From positions 1-64,000 of the forward strand of contig CAKQME010000004.1 of assembly GCA_934254815.1 (NCBI GenBank): a stretch of DNA of 64,000 nucleotides, given 5' to 3'. Below are positions 34,435 through 43,697 of this stretch, piece after piece. Made by a program: the position numbers and the translations under genes. Under the pieces are notes generated by a model. It had not been told where the DNA came from, searched no databases, and saw only the letters and a program-made list of their open reading frames with translations. This DNA is from an uncultured Clostridia bacterium. Its GTDB lineage: Bacteria; Bacillota; Clostridia; Christensenellales; Borkfalkiaceae. Each line of letters begins with the position of its first letter. Positions within the stretch are counted from its first letter, which is position 1.

Positions 34435-35547
34435 ATGAAATACGAAGAAAAAGTCCATAATATTCACTTGCATTCGACGTTTAAAGTTCCAGTAAGGGAA
34501 TCCGTTGGGATTTTCAGACGGGAGTTTGAAGAAACGGGAACGGAAAAGGTTTGTTTTTTAAGTATTCCGACGCACGGCGCGAGCGGTAACGACGATTTGC
34601 AGAATCTTAAAACTCTCTACTATAAACTTGAGTTTTCGCCTGCGGCTTACGCATTTGCGGGGCTTGAATACGATTTGTCGCTCGATAAAGACCTTTTGTC
34701 CGAAGAGTTGCTTATTCAGGCTAAAACCGCTTATAGAGCGGGTTTCGACGGTTTCAAGATGTTGGAGGGTATGCCTAAACTCAGAAAGTTTCTGGGGTTT
34801 GAGTTGTGCGACGAAGTCTATGATCCGTTCTATTCGTTTATGGAAGAAAAAGGGTTGCCGATAGTAATGCACCTTGCACATCCAAAAGTATTCTGGGACG
34901 CAGACAAGTTGAGCGAATACTGGAAGAATCGCGGCTGTTTATACGACGAAACTTTTCCGTCGTTCAAGGCTCTGCATGAAGAAATTTTCCGTATAATGGA
35001 AAAACACCCGAACCTGAAACTTATACTCGCGCATCTGGGTTTCTGGGGAGACGATCTCGACGAGGCGAAACGGTTTTTGAGTTATCCGAAGACGGGTCTT
35101 GATTTAACTCCCGGCGGCGAACAGTTTTTCGCTATGCTCGAAAACGGCAAAGAATCCGCGCTTGATTTTTTCAGGGAATATGCCGACAGATTGTATTTCG
35201 GCACGGATATGTATAATTTCGAATACGACGGCGAAAAAAGTTGGAAAACGGCGATACATAACCGCCCCGATTTCGTCCGTAATTTTCTTTCTACCGATAC
35301 CGAGCATTATTATATCAGGGAAACCGATAAGTACACGGGCATAGGGCTTGAGAAAAAATATCGCGACAAGATATATCGCGAAAATCTTGAAAAACTTCTC
35401 GGAGAACCGAGAAAAGTCGATCTCGATTATTGTCTGAAAAAGACGGCTTATTATGCGGTCAAAGAACCGCAGGGAACTTTAAGGGAATACGACCTTAAAT
35501 GTATGAAATGGGATTTTACCGCGAGACAAAATTCCGATACGGAATAA
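34435..35547 (+). CDS. Amidohydrolase-superfamily protein (Amidohydro_2 type), paralogue B
   Basis: 370 residues. Same metal-binding set as paralogue A: His11 and His13 (NIHLHS), His146 (VMHLAHP), His200 (LAHLGF) and Asp258 (GTDMYNF). The loop after the second histidine differs (STFKVPVRES against TFRFKVAVRES) but the length and the run 'EYWKNRGCLYDE' are kept, so the two arose by duplication and probably act on related compounds. It starts 2 bases after the DUF4832 gene. Confidence 0.85.
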   Translation: MKYEEKVHNIHLHSTFKVPVRESVGIFRREFEETGTEKVCFLSIPTHGASGNDDLQNLKTLYYKLEFSPAAYAFAGLEYDLSLDKDLLSEELLIQAKTAYRAGFDGFKMLEGMPKLRKFLGFELCDEVYDPFYSFMEEKGLPIVMHLAHPKVFWDADKLSEYWKNRGCLYDETFPSFKALHEEIFRIMEKHPNLKLILAHLGFWGDDLDEAKRFLSYPKTGLDLTPGGEQFFAMLENGKESALDFFREYADRLYFGTDMYNFEYDGEKSWKTAIHNRPDFVRNFLSTDTEHYYIRETDKYTGIGLEKKYRDKIYRENLEKLLGEPRKVDLDYCLKKTAYYAVKEPQGTLREYDLKCMKWDFTARQNSDTE

Positions 35548-35548
35548 T

Positions 35549-36502
35549 ATGGACGAATATTATATAGGTTTGGATATAGGCGGCACGAAATGCGCAATGA
35601 CGCTCGGAAAGGTTTTTGGCGACGAAATAAAAATTTGCGAAAAAGAAAAATTCGCCACCGAAAATCTGCCGCCCGAAATTATACTCAAAAGATTTTCCGC
35701 GTTTATAGAAAAACGCCTTGACGTATCGATAAAAGGTATAGGTATAAGTTGCGGCGGTCCGCTTGACAGTAAAAGCGGCGTGATAATGAGTCCGCCGAGC
35801 CTGCCGCTGTGGGACGGCGTTAAAATCGTATCTTACTTTCAAAGCAAATTCGGAATAAAGACTTATCTGCAAAACGACGCCAATGCCTGCGCTGTGGCGG
35901 AGTATAAATTCGGCGCGGGAAGAGGCTCGCAAAGTATGGTTTTTCTTACTTTCGGAACGGGGCTTGGCGCAGGGCTTATTCTTAACGGCAAACTCTATTC
36001 GGGCGCAAATGACAACGCGGGCGAGATAGGGCATGTGAGATTGACAAACAGAGGACCGTCGGGATACGGGAAGAGCGGCTCGTGCGAGGGCTATTGCAGC
36101 GGGTCGGGCATAGCGCGCCTTGCCGGAATTTATGCGGAAAAACCGCGATTAAAGAAATATTACGAAGAATTTTTGTCGTCTTACGGCAAAGACGGAACTA
36201 ATGCCGCAACGCTTGCAAAAGGCGCGCGCGGCGGCAATGTTTTCTGTAAAACCGTTTACGATAAAAGCGGCGAAATGCTTGGCAGGACGCTGGCGATTAT
36301 TACCGATATAATAAACCCCGAAAAAATCGTTATAGGCGGAGTGTTCATGCGCGCGCAGGATTTGTTGCGCCCGAATATGGAAAAGACGATGAAAAAAGAG
36401 TGCCTTTCGTATTCGTTAAACGCGGTGAGCGTAGTAGCCGCGGGGCTTAACGAAAACGTCGGAGATTACGCCGCGTTATCTGTCGCTCAAGGAGATTTTT
36501 AA
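35549..36502 (+). CDS. ROK family sugar kinase
   Basis: 317 residues. 'GLDIGGTKCAMTLG' is the phosphate-binding loop, 'CGGPLD' and 'TFGTGLGAGLILNGKLY' the further ATP/sugar motifs, and 'NDANACAVAEYKFG' holds the catalytic base Asp. The usual C-x-C-G-x2-G-C zinc motif is replaced by 'GYGKSGSCEGYCSG', a variant found in one ROK kinase subgroup. It should phosphorylate a hexose or amino sugar at C6. It is joined to the GmhA-like gene by a one-base overlap (TAATG), which suggests kinase then isomerase. Confidence 0.9.
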   Translation: MDEYYIGLDIGGTKCAMTLGKVFGDEIKICEKEKFATENLPPEIILKRFSAFIEKRLDVSIKGIGISCGGPLDSKSGVIMSPPSLPLWDGVKIVSYFQSKFGIKTYLQNDANACAVAEYKFGAGRGSQSMVFLTFGTGLGAGLILNGKLYSGANDNAGEIGHVRLTNRGPSGYGKSGSCEGYCSGSGIARLAGIYAEKPRLKKYYEEFLSSYGKDGTNAATLAKGARGGNVFCKTVYDKSGEMLGRTLAIITDIINPEKIVIGGVFMRAQDLLRPNMEKTMKKECLSYSLNAVSVVAAGLNENVGDYAALSVAQGDF

Positions 36503-37140
36503 TGAAAGAAAACGTACAAGCGGTATTAAACGAGCTTTTAGTCAGATATCCCGCTTTAAATAGTCAGAAAAATAATATAGAAACCGCGTTCGGGATACTT
36601 AAAAACTGTTATCTGAACGGTAATAAGCTCCTTGTTTGCGGTAACGGCGGCAGCGCGGCAGACAGCGAGCATATCGTCGGAGAACTGATGAAAAAATTCA
36701 GAAAGCCGAGAAAAATCGAAAAAAACGTTTCGGAAAATCTTTCGTCATTCGGCGTGGCGGGCGAGAAACTCGCAGGGGTTCTGGAGGGCGCGCTTCCCGC
36801 AATATCATTGACGGCTCATATCGCGCTGTCTACGGCTTTTGCGAACGATAAAGAGCCTGCCGCGGTTTTCGCTCAGCAGGTTTACGGGTTGGGTGTTTGC
36901 GGAGACGCTCTTGTCTGTATCTCTACGTCCGGTAATTCCGAAAATTGCTATCTTGCGGCGATAACCGCGAAAGCAAAGGGAATAAAAGTTATATCGTTGA
37001 CGGGTAAAAACAGCGGAAGACTTTCGTCGGTCTCCGACGTTACGGTTTTCGCGCCCGAAACCGAGACGTTTAAAGTGCAGGAATATCATTTGCCGATATA
37101 TCACGCGCTATGCGCTATGCTCGAAGAGGAGTTTTTTTAA
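36502..37140 (+). CDS. gmhA: SIS-domain phosphosugar isomerase, GmhA-like
   Basis: 212 residues. 'VCGNGGSAADSEHIVGELMKKF', given here in two parts as CGNGGSAAD and SEHIVGELMKKF, is the phosphoheptose isomerase signature; 'CISTSGNSENCYLAAITAKA' is the SIS phosphate-binding turn; 'TFKVQEYHLPIYHALC' carries the family Gln and His near the metal. By family it converts sedoheptulose 7-phosphate to D-glycero-manno-heptose 7-phosphate, but no other heptose genes are here, and an aldose-ketose isomerisation of the ROK product is as likely. GGAG before the ATG. Confidence 0.82.
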   Translation: MKENVQAVLNELLVRYPALNSQKNNIETAFGILKNCYLNGNKLLVCGNGGSAADSEHIVGELMKKFRKPRKIEKNVSENLSSFGVAGEKLAGVLEGALPAISLTAHIALSTAFANDKEPAAVFAQQVYGLGVCGDALVCISTSGNSENCYLAAITAKAKGIKVISLTGKNSGRLSSVSDVTVFAPETETFKVQEYHLPIYHALCAMLEEEFF

Positions 37141-38213
37141 TGGACGTTTCCGAAATAGATAAAAATTTTACCGTGGAAAAATCGAGCGGGTTTGACGCGG
37201 ACGTTTACGACGTTTCCAAACCGCCTTTTACGATTTACGGCGGTTTCGTCGAAAGAAAAAGAAAATTCGAAAAAATGCCGTTTAAAGAAGCCGAAAAAAT
37301 CGGCGCGGGCGTGCTATGGGGCAGCGGTTGCGGCGCGGGTATCAGAATAACGTTTTCTACCGATTCGAAGAACATCAGGCTGCGCGCGAAAATCAGAAAT
37401 AAGTGTTACAGCATCAATATGCCGTTTTTATCCACCGCGTGTTTTACGCTCAAAGAGGACGAAAACGGAAAATCGAGACTTGTCGGCAGTTTTATAACCG
37501 ACGACAACGACGGCGTAAACGAGTGCGACGGCTATTTGAAACTAAAAGGCGAAAAACTCCGCGATTACGTTTTGTATCTGCCTTTATACAGCGGTGCGGA
37601 CGATATATTCGTCTATCTCGATAAAGGCTGTAAAATAAATAGATATGAAAAATTTGCCGGCAGACCTAAAATATTATACTACGGCTCTTCCGTAACTCAG
37701 GGGGCATGCGCGTCGAGAGCCGATAATACATATCAGGAAATTATTTCCGAAAGTAAGGGGTTCGATTATACGATTTTAGGGTTTTCGGGCGGCGCAAAAG
37801 CGGAAGCCGGTATGATTTCCGCGTTGAAAAAAGCCGATTGCGATATTTTCGTTTGTTGTTACGATCATAACGCGCCGAACGAAGATTACCTTTCGGCTAC
37901 GCACGAAAAACTATATAAGACTTTCAGAGAAAACCCCTTGCATAAAAACGTACCCGTAATATTTTTATCTAAAACTTACGATAAAAACGATACGGAAATG
38001 AAAAAACGGTTTAACGTTATACGAAGAACGTACTTAAACGCGAAAAGGGCGGGCGAAAACGTATATCTCATTGACGGCGGAAAGATTTATCCCGAAAATT
38101 TAAGGGAACATTGCGCCGTAGACGGATGCCACCCGACCGATCTTGGGTTTTATTTTATAGCGAAAGCGATAATAAAGACGATAGGGAGTATCGAAAAATC
38201 ATGGAATACATAA
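37140..38213 (+). CDS. SGNH/GDSL-type esterase
   Basis: 357 residues from the ATG at 37140, chosen over a longer frame because GAGGAG lies just upstream and the stop of gmhA overlaps it. Residues 60-165 are a beta-sandwich domain of the kind that precedes some SGNH hydrolases. 'ILYYGSSVTQGACA' contains the nucleophile Ser184 (block I), 'FSGGAKAE' the Gly block and 'DGCHPTDLGF' the Asp-x2-His of block V. Likely removes acetyl or other acyl groups from a sugar. Overlaps the next gene by 13 bases. Confidence 0.87.
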   Translation: MDVSEIDKNFTVEKSSGFDADVYDVSKPPFTIYGGFVERKRKFEKMPFKEAEKIGAGVLWGSGCGAGIRITFSTDSKNIRLRAKIRNKCYSINMPFLSTACFTLKEDENGKSRLVGSFITDDNDGVNECDGYLKLKGEKLRDYVLYLPLYSGADDIFVYLDKGCKINRYEKFAGRPKILYYGSSVTQGACASRADNTYQEIISESKGFDYTILGFSGGAKAEAGMISALKKADCDIFVCCYDHNAPNEDYLSATHEKLYKTFRENPLHKNVPVIFLSKTYDKNDTEMKKRFNVIRRTYLNAKRAGENVYLIDGGKIYPENLREHCAVDGCHPTDLGFYFIAKAIIKTIGSIEKSWNT

Positions 38214-40213
38214 AAGGAATATCGATAATCAACCCCGACGAGGTTGAAGAAGAATATTATTTTAAGTGTATAGATTACGCCGTACAAAATAATTATAATC
38301 ATATCCAGATAACCGGACCTATTCACGACGCGGTCAAGGGTAATATCGACGGAATGATTTTCAATAAAAAGTACGCGAGGTTTAACGACGAAAAAGACCA
38401 AACATATGTAAATTTGTGCCTGAAAGTCGTAAATAGCGGACTTGAAAAATCCTCCGTTCAAGGCATAAAAACGTTTATGTGGCATCATGAGCTTATTTTG
38501 CCGACGGATTTCGGAAAAGTCTATCCCGAAGTTCTCAATGAAAACGGCGATATAGAGGTTTCTCATCCTATCGTTAAAGATTATCTCGAAAATAAGATAG
38601 CCGACTTTTTCGACGAGTATCCAAAAATGGACGGTATAGTTTTAACCTTACACGAAACGAAAATACCGCTTTTAAAGTTGAAAAATCAAAAACTCAATCC
38701 CGTTGAACGCGTTAAATTCGTTACCGAAACGCTGTATAATGCTTGCAGGAAACTCGGAAAAGAAATGATAGTGAGACCGTTTGCGAGCGTGGAGAAAGAT
38801 CAGGAAATGATGCTGAAAGCGTATTCGGAAATTTCGAAAGACCTTATCGTGATGGATAAATGGACTAAATTCGACTGGTCGCTTTCTCTGCCCGATAACG
38901 ACTTTTTCGCGAAGATTAAAGATAACCCGTTCGTCGTCGAGGGGGATATTTTCGGAGAGTATTTCGGAAAAGGCAGACTGCCTATAATGTTTTCCGGACA
39001 TATAAAGCATAAAATCGATTATTGTAATAAATTTGCAAATTCGGGCTTTGTTTTAAGAATAGACAGAAACTATCAGAATCCGTTCGGTAGCGTAAACGAA
39101 GTAAATCTCGTCACCGCAAGCGCGATTTTAAACGGTAAAGACGATAATACAGCCGTTGACGAGTTTTTTGCGAGTAAGTACGGGGCTGCGGGCGAGAAAG
39201 TCCGCCGCATAATGGAAAGAACGGAAGAAAATCAGAAAAAGATATTTTATCTTAACGGTTACTATTTTACGCAGGGAAGTTATTTCCCCGAAGTCAATCA
39301 CTGCAAAAATCATTATTATTTCGAAATATTCAAGGATAAGTGCGAGATAGATTCCGACGAATGGTTTATTCCAGTCGGGTGGAAAAGGGGAAAGGTAGAA
39401 GATTTACTGCTCGAAAAAGAAATAGCCGCAAAAGAAGCGGAGAAATTGTTAAACGAAGTCGAACGTCTGAAAGGCGAGACTGATTGCTGCGAGTATAATA
39501 AGCTTTACGTTAAATTTAAAAATCTTTATTACGTTTCTTTGTTGTGGAAAGCCCTTGCGTATGCGTTGCGCAATTACGTCAAGTATTTCGAAACGAATGA
39601 GGAAAGGTACGAAAACAACTTGTTCGCGCAGCTTCGCGTAATTGCCGAAATTGACGAGATGGGCAAAAAGGAACTCGGGGTCGATTACTATAATTATTAC
39701 GGGGCAAGAGGCTTTACGAACTCCGTTGCCGAATTCGGCGGAAACTTCGTCGAATGCCTTAAGGCTAATTTTAAAGCAGAAAAGGCGGCGTATAACGCGA
39801 TTATCAATGAAAATTTGGTTGACTGTATTATTTGCGGAAGTTGTACCGAAGGTCATAAACTGCACAAGGAAGTCAATTTTTCGGATACGCTTTTAGTCGA
39901 CGGCAAACAATGTCGTATAGCCGGTAATAAAGCGGGCGCAAAATGGAGCGCGATAAACTCTCACGGGTGGTTTTCCTACGAATTAAACATTAAGGCTAAT
40001 GCAGAAAATCAAATTACTTTTAATTTCGGTTCGCTTACCGATACTCTTTCGGTTAAAATAACTATAGGCGATAAAACTTACGAAATAAACGAAAATATTC
40101 AAGGCGAAAAGGAATATTCTTTCAGATATTTTTCCGCCGCGCCTGCCGTGCGCATTCGCATAGACAGGATAAACGGCAACACGCTCTGTTTATTTGCAAT
40201 TAAAGTAAAATAA
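38201..40213 (+). CDS. Putative glycoside hydrolase, GH67/DUF4838-like barrel
   Basis: 670 residues from the ATG at 38201 (MEYIKGISIINPDEVEEE); longer in-frame starts would run deep into the esterase gene. No signal peptide. The N-terminal 400 residues read like a TIM barrel of alpha-glucuronidase-like proteins: 'NNYNHIQITGPIHD', 'IADFFDEYPKMDGIVLTLHE' with a Glu at the strand 4 end, 'VEGDIFGEYFGKGRLPIMF'. A helical part (390-570) and a C-terminal beta domain follow. I could not fix a family or catalytic pair, so the activity is a guess from context (glycan cleavage in the cytoplasm). Confidence 0.65.
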   Translation: MEYIKGISIINPDEVEEEYYFKCIDYAVQNNYNHIQITGPIHDAVKGNIDGMIFNKKYARFNDEKDQTYVNLCLKVVNSGLEKSSVQGIKTFMWHHELILPTDFGKVYPEVLNENGDIEVSHPIVKDYLENKIADFFDEYPKMDGIVLTLHETKIPLLKLKNQKLNPVERVKFVTETLYNACRKLGKEMIVRPFASVEKDQEMMLKAYSEISKDLIVMDKWTKFDWSLSLPDNDFFAKIKDNPFVVEGDIFGEYFGKGRLPIMFSGHIKHKIDYCNKFANSGFVLRIDRNYQNPFGSVNEVNLVTASAILNGKDDNTAVDEFFASKYGAAGEKVRRIMERTEENQKKIFYLNGYYFTQGSYFPEVNHCKNHYYFEIFKDKCEIDSDEWFIPVGWKRGKVEDLLLEKEIAAKEAEKLLNEVERLKGETDCCEYNKLYVKFKNLYYVSLLWKALAYALRNYVKYFETNEERYENNLFAQLRVIAEIDEMGKKELGVDYYNYYGARGFTNSVAEFGGNFVECLKANFKAEKAAYNAIINENLVDCIICGSCTEGHKLHKEVNFSDTLLVDGKQCRIAGNKAGAKWSAINSHGWFSYELNIKANAENQITFNFGSLTDTLSVKITIGDKTYEINENIQGEKEYSFRYFSAAPAVRIRIDRINGNTLCLFAIKVK

Positions 40214-40226
40214 GGAGATTTTTACT

Positions 40227-40991
40227 ATGAATAATTATGAAAAATTAAAGACAAAGTTCGATAATCGGGAAAAGGTCGTAGGTACGTCGATGACGATATT
40301 CAACAATACGATAATACTCGAAAAAATGGCTAAAAGAAGCGATATCGATTTCATTTTGTTCGACGCCGAACACGGGATTTTCGACGCGCAAAATTTAATT
40401 CCTTCTCTGCAGACGATGAGATTGCTGGGCATACCGTCTGTCGTCAGAGCGCAGGACGCGGAGTATCACCTTGTCGCGAAACTCGTCGATATGGGCGCGG
40501 ACGGCATAATGATACCGCGTACAGAAAGTCCTGAGCAGCTGCGCGTCGCGATAGACGGTTTGCTTTTCGCCCCGGACGGAAGAAAAGGTATGGGCGGACA
40601 CGCTCAGATGCGGGCGGGTGAAAAGTATGCGGATTTTAAAAATACGAGGTTTTTATTGCCGCAAATCGAGTCCCCCAAAGGGATAGAAAATTTGCCCGCT
40701 ATGCTTGAAAAATACGGCGAATATATAAGCGCGGTAATAGTAGGCCCTTACGATATGTCGGTTATGGTAGGAACTCCTTGCGATATAGCAAGCGAACAAA
40801 TGACCGCCGCCATAAAGAAAGTGTTTGAAATAAGCCGCAAGTATAATAAATCTTGCGGAATATTCTGCGACGACGAAGAGTTGGCTAAAAAATACCGCTC
40901 GTGGGGAGCGAACGTTTTATGGATGGCGACCGACAGAGATTATTTTCTGCGCGGTATGAATTCGTTCTTGGACGGAGTAAAAGAACTGTAA
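40227..40991 (+). CDS. HpaI/HpcH-type class II aldolase
   Basis: 254 residues, AAGGAG before the start. Barrel of the HpcH/HpaI family: base His49 in 'FDAEHG', substrate Arg74 in 'VVRAQ', metal ligands Glu148 (LPQIESP) and Asp176 (VGPYDMS). Known members split 2-keto-3-deoxy sugar acids, for example from glucarate or L-rhamnonate, into pyruvate and an aldehyde. With a GH78 gene in the window, a deoxy-rhamnonate aldolase is tempting but not shown; no sugar-acid dehydratase is present here. Confidence 0.87.
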   Translation: MNNYEKLKTKFDNREKVVGTSMTIFNNTIILEKMAKRSDIDFILFDAEHGIFDAQNLIPSLQTMRLLGIPSVVRAQDAEYHLVAKLVDMGADGIMIPRTESPEQLRVAIDGLLFAPDGRKGMGGHAQMRAGEKYADFKNTRFLLPQIESPKGIENLPAMLEKYGEYISAVIVGPYDMSVMVGTPCDIASEQMTAAIKKVFEISRKYNKSCGIFCDDEELAKKYRSWGANVLWMATDRDYFLRGMNSFLDGVKEL

Positions 40992-40994
40992 CCT

Positions 40995-41777
40995 ATGGAA
41001 TACTGGGATTTTTATTTAAAGCCGACTAAATATACGGACGACTTTTATCATATAGGCTCGCAGAACGCGCCTTGTTGGTTGTTGAAAAGTTCAGACGGAC
41101 TAATACTTATCGACACGGGGTTGCCACAAACTTTGTATCAGATTTTGTTGAATATAATTTCGTTGGGGCTTGATTATCGGCAGATTAAACATATTATTCA
41201 TTCGCACGGGCATATCGATCATATAGGCGGAACGCGGGCGTTGGTTGCGTTGACGGGCGCGAAAACTTATATCGGAAACGGCGACGCCGATATGGTCGAA
41301 GGTAAAAATCAATTGCAGTGGACTAACGAATTCAACCGCGTATTTGAAGAACCGTTCGTTCCCGACGTAAAAATTCACGACGAGGACGATATAATAATAG
41401 GCGATAAAAAATTTAAATTCTATGAAACGCCGGGGCATAGCCGTGGGGCGCTTACTTTATATTTCAACGTTACCGATAAAGGAAAGGAATATACTGCGGG
41501 TATGTTCGGCGGCGGAGGGCTTAAGTCTATGTCGAAAGAGTATCTTAACAAATACGGCTTGCCGCTGTCGCTGCGGGAAGATTTTATAAAAAGTATCGAC
41601 AGGGTTTACGATATGGTTCCGGACGTTCACGTCGGCAATCATCTCGGAGATAATAAGCATTTCGAAAAGTTGAATAAGGTCGGCGGAACGGATAATCCGT
41701 TTATAGACGGAACGAGTTGGAAATGGTTTCTCGATAAAAGAAAAAGTGAAGCTATAGAGTATTTTAAGAACAATTAG
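40995..41777 (+). CDS. Metallo-beta-lactamase-fold hydrolase
   Basis: 260 residues. 'HSHGHIDHIGG' is the H-x-H-x-D-H metal motif (His71, His73, Asp75, His76), followed by further ligands in 'YETPGHSRGALTLYF' (His about 147) and 'VHVGNHLGDN'. The family splits thioesters, lactones and phosphodiesters. In this sugar-acid setting a lactonase or thioesterase is possible. It starts 3 bases after the aldolase stop, without a clear ribosome site, so it is probably translated by coupling. Confidence 0.85.
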   Translation: MEYWDFYLKPTKYTDDFYHIGSQNAPCWLLKSSDGLILIDTGLPQTLYQILLNIISLGLDYRQIKHIIHSHGHIDHIGGTRALVALTGAKTYIGNGDADMVEGKNQLQWTNEFNRVFEEPFVPDVKIHDEDDIIIGDKKFKFYETPGHSRGALTLYFNVTDKGKEYTAGMFGGGGLKSMSKEYLNKYGLPLSLREDFIKSIDRVYDMVPDVHVGNHLGDNKHFEKLNKVGGTDNPFIDGTSWKWFLDKRKSEAIEYFKNN

Positions 41778-41795
41778 ATTAAAAAGGAAAAGAAA

Positions 41796-42755
41796 ATGAA
41801 AATAGTGGTTTTAGACAAGCCTAGAGAATTCGAGGGCGAAATAGACTGGAGCGAAGTATCGAAGTTGGGCGATGCAAGAATTTACGACGACACCTTGCAG
41901 GAGGATATAGCCGAAAGAATAGGGGACGCCGAAATAGTATTCGTTAATAAAGGAAAAATAACGAAAGAAATTCTCGATAAATGCCCGAATATAAAATTTA
42001 TTTCGGTAATAGCGACGGGTTTTAATAAGATAGATCTGGAAGAAACGAAAAAACGCGGAATACTCGTTTCGAACGTTCCGTCTTACGGCAGTAAGGCGAT
42101 AGGACAGCACGCCGTGGCTTTGCTGCTTGAAATTACCAATCACGTTGCTCATCACGACGCGGAAGTCAGAAAAATGCGTAAAAGCAGCGATACCGACTGG
42201 TGTTTCTGGGATTATCCCATCTATGAGTTGGAATATAAGACTATGGGTGTTATAGGCTTGGGCAGAATAGGCAGGACGGTTGCCGAAGCGGGACTTGCTA
42301 TGGGTATGAACGTAATAGCGTTTGATACATATCAAAATGAAGAAATGATAAAACGCGGCGTAAAATACGTCGGATACGACGAGTTGTTAAAAACTGCCGA
42401 CGTAATAAGTCTGCACTGTCCGCTGACAGACAATAACACGGAAATGATAAACAAAGAAAGTATAGCTAAGATGAAAGACAGCGTAATTATAATCAATAAC
42501 AGTCGCGGCGGACTTATAAACGAACGCGATTTAGCCGACGCTCTTAAAAGCGGTAAGGTCTACGGAGCGGGAATAGACGCCGTTTCCGTGGAACCTATCG
42601 CGAAAGACAATCCTTTACTTTCTGCGCCGAATTGTTTTATCACTCCGCATATCAGCTGGGCGGCGTTGGACACTCGCAGACGATTGATAAAACTTGCCAT
42701 AGAAAACGTAAAGGCGTATTTGAGCGGAAACCCCGTAAATATAGTCAATAATTAA
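41796..42755 (+). CDS. D-2-hydroxyacid dehydrogenase (NAD-dependent)
   Basis: 319 residues. 'MGVIGLGRIGRTVAEAG' is the NAD loop, 'NNSRGGLINERDLADAL' holds the catalytic Arg region, 'DAVSVEP' the Glu, and 'FITPHISWAA' the catalytic His. Length and order match glycerate/hydroxypyruvate dehydrogenases. It would interconvert a 2-keto acid and a D-2-hydroxy acid, which suits a pathway with a 2-keto-3-deoxy acid aldolase two genes upstream. AAAGGAAAAG precedes the start. Confidence 0.9.
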   Translation: MKIVVLDKPREFEGEIDWSEVSKLGDARIYDDTLQEDIAERIGDAEIVFVNKGKITKEILDKCPNIKFISVIATGFNKIDLEETKKRGILVSNVPSYGSKAIGQHAVALLLEITNHVAHHDAEVRKMRKSSDTDWCFWDYPIYELEYKTMGVIGLGRIGRTVAEAGLAMGMNVIAFDTYQNEEMIKRGVKYVGYDELLKTADVISLHCPLTDNNTEMINKESIAKMKDSVIIINNSRGGLINERDLADALKSGKVYGAGIDAVSVEPIAKDNPLLSAPNCFITPHISWAALDTRRRLIKLAIENVKAYLSGNPVNIVNN

Positions 42756-42765
42756 AAGGTAAAAT

Positions 42766-43635
42766 ATGAAATATACGTTTATGCGGTTTCCGCAATTCAG
42801 ATATAAAGCGGTTACGCTGAGTTACGACGATAACGTCGTATACGATAAAAAATTGTTGAAAATCATAGACGAATACGGTCTTAAATGTACGTTTAATCTT
42901 AATTCGGGGCGCTTTGCCGAAAGAGACGGCGGAAGAATGATGACGGAGAAAGAGACAAAGTCGTTGTTTGCTGATTCCGTACACGAAATAGCCGTACACG
43001 GCGAAAATCACATGTCGCTTGCGGAATGTGACAGGGCGTTTATCGCAAAAGAAGTCCTTGACGACAGAATCGCTCTTGAAAAATTGTTCGGTCGTATCGT
43101 TAAGGGTATGGCTTACGCCAACGGCTCATACGACGATAAAACGATTGAGGTTTTAAAGTCGTGCGGTATAAAATACGCGAGAACTACTACGTCGACGGAA
43201 AAGTTCGATATACCGACGGACTGGTTTAAGCTTTCGCCGACCTGTCATCATTATAATTCGAAATTAAACGAACTTACGGAAAGTTTTTTGAAAGATTACG
43301 ACGAAAACGATAATTATAAACATAAAACGCCTAAGTTGTTTTATATGTGGGGGCATGCTTACGAGTTCAACGACCGCGATAACTGGGAGGTATTAGAAGA
43401 TTTCTGCCGGAAAATCGGCGGCAGAAGCGACGTGTGGTATGCGACCAACGTCGAAGTTTACGATTACGTTAAGGCTTACGAAAGTCTGGAGTATTCGACA
43501 GACGGAACAGTTATAAAAAATCCGTCGGCAACCGACGTATACCTGAACTATTTCGGCGAAAATGTCGTAGTTAAGGCAGGGCAGACAATAAAGACAAGCG
43601 ATAAATTCGATTTGAAAGTCCTATTATTAAAGTGA
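42766..43635 (+). CDS. Polysaccharide deacetylase-like protein (CE4/NodB fold)
   Basis: 289 residues. 'AVTLSYDDNVVYD' corresponds to the T-F-D-D motif 1 (Asp21, Asp22) and 'VHGENHMSL' to the H-x3-H metal motif (His78, His82). 'GLKCTFNLNSG' is the typical second strand. No signal peptide or membrane anchor, so it would work on intracellular sugar rather than on cell wall. The motif spelling is that of a divergent NodB subgroup. Confidence 0.83.
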   Translation: MKYTFMRFPQFRYKAVTLSYDDNVVYDKKLLKIIDEYGLKCTFNLNSGRFAERDGGRMMTEKETKSLFADSVHEIAVHGENHMSLAECDRAFIAKEVLDDRIALEKLFGRIVKGMAYANGSYDDKTIEVLKSCGIKYARTTTSTEKFDIPTDWFKLSPTCHHYNSKLNELTESFLKDYDENDNYKHKTPKLFYMWGHAYEFNDRDNWEVLEDFCRKIGGRSDVWYATNVEVYDYVKAYESLEYSTDGTVIKNPSATDVYLNYFGENVVVKAGQTIKTSDKFDLKVLLLK

Positions 43636-43697
43636 GCGCGCGTGAATAGCTCGCAGGCTTTAATAAAGCCGAAAATAATGCGAAGAGGTAGATCTGA

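Noticed and set aside
32031..34436. The two amidohydrolase genes as a recent nucleotide-level duplication
   Set aside because: The proteins share motifs and length but differ throughout in sequence, and the first and last residues do not match; the duplication is old.
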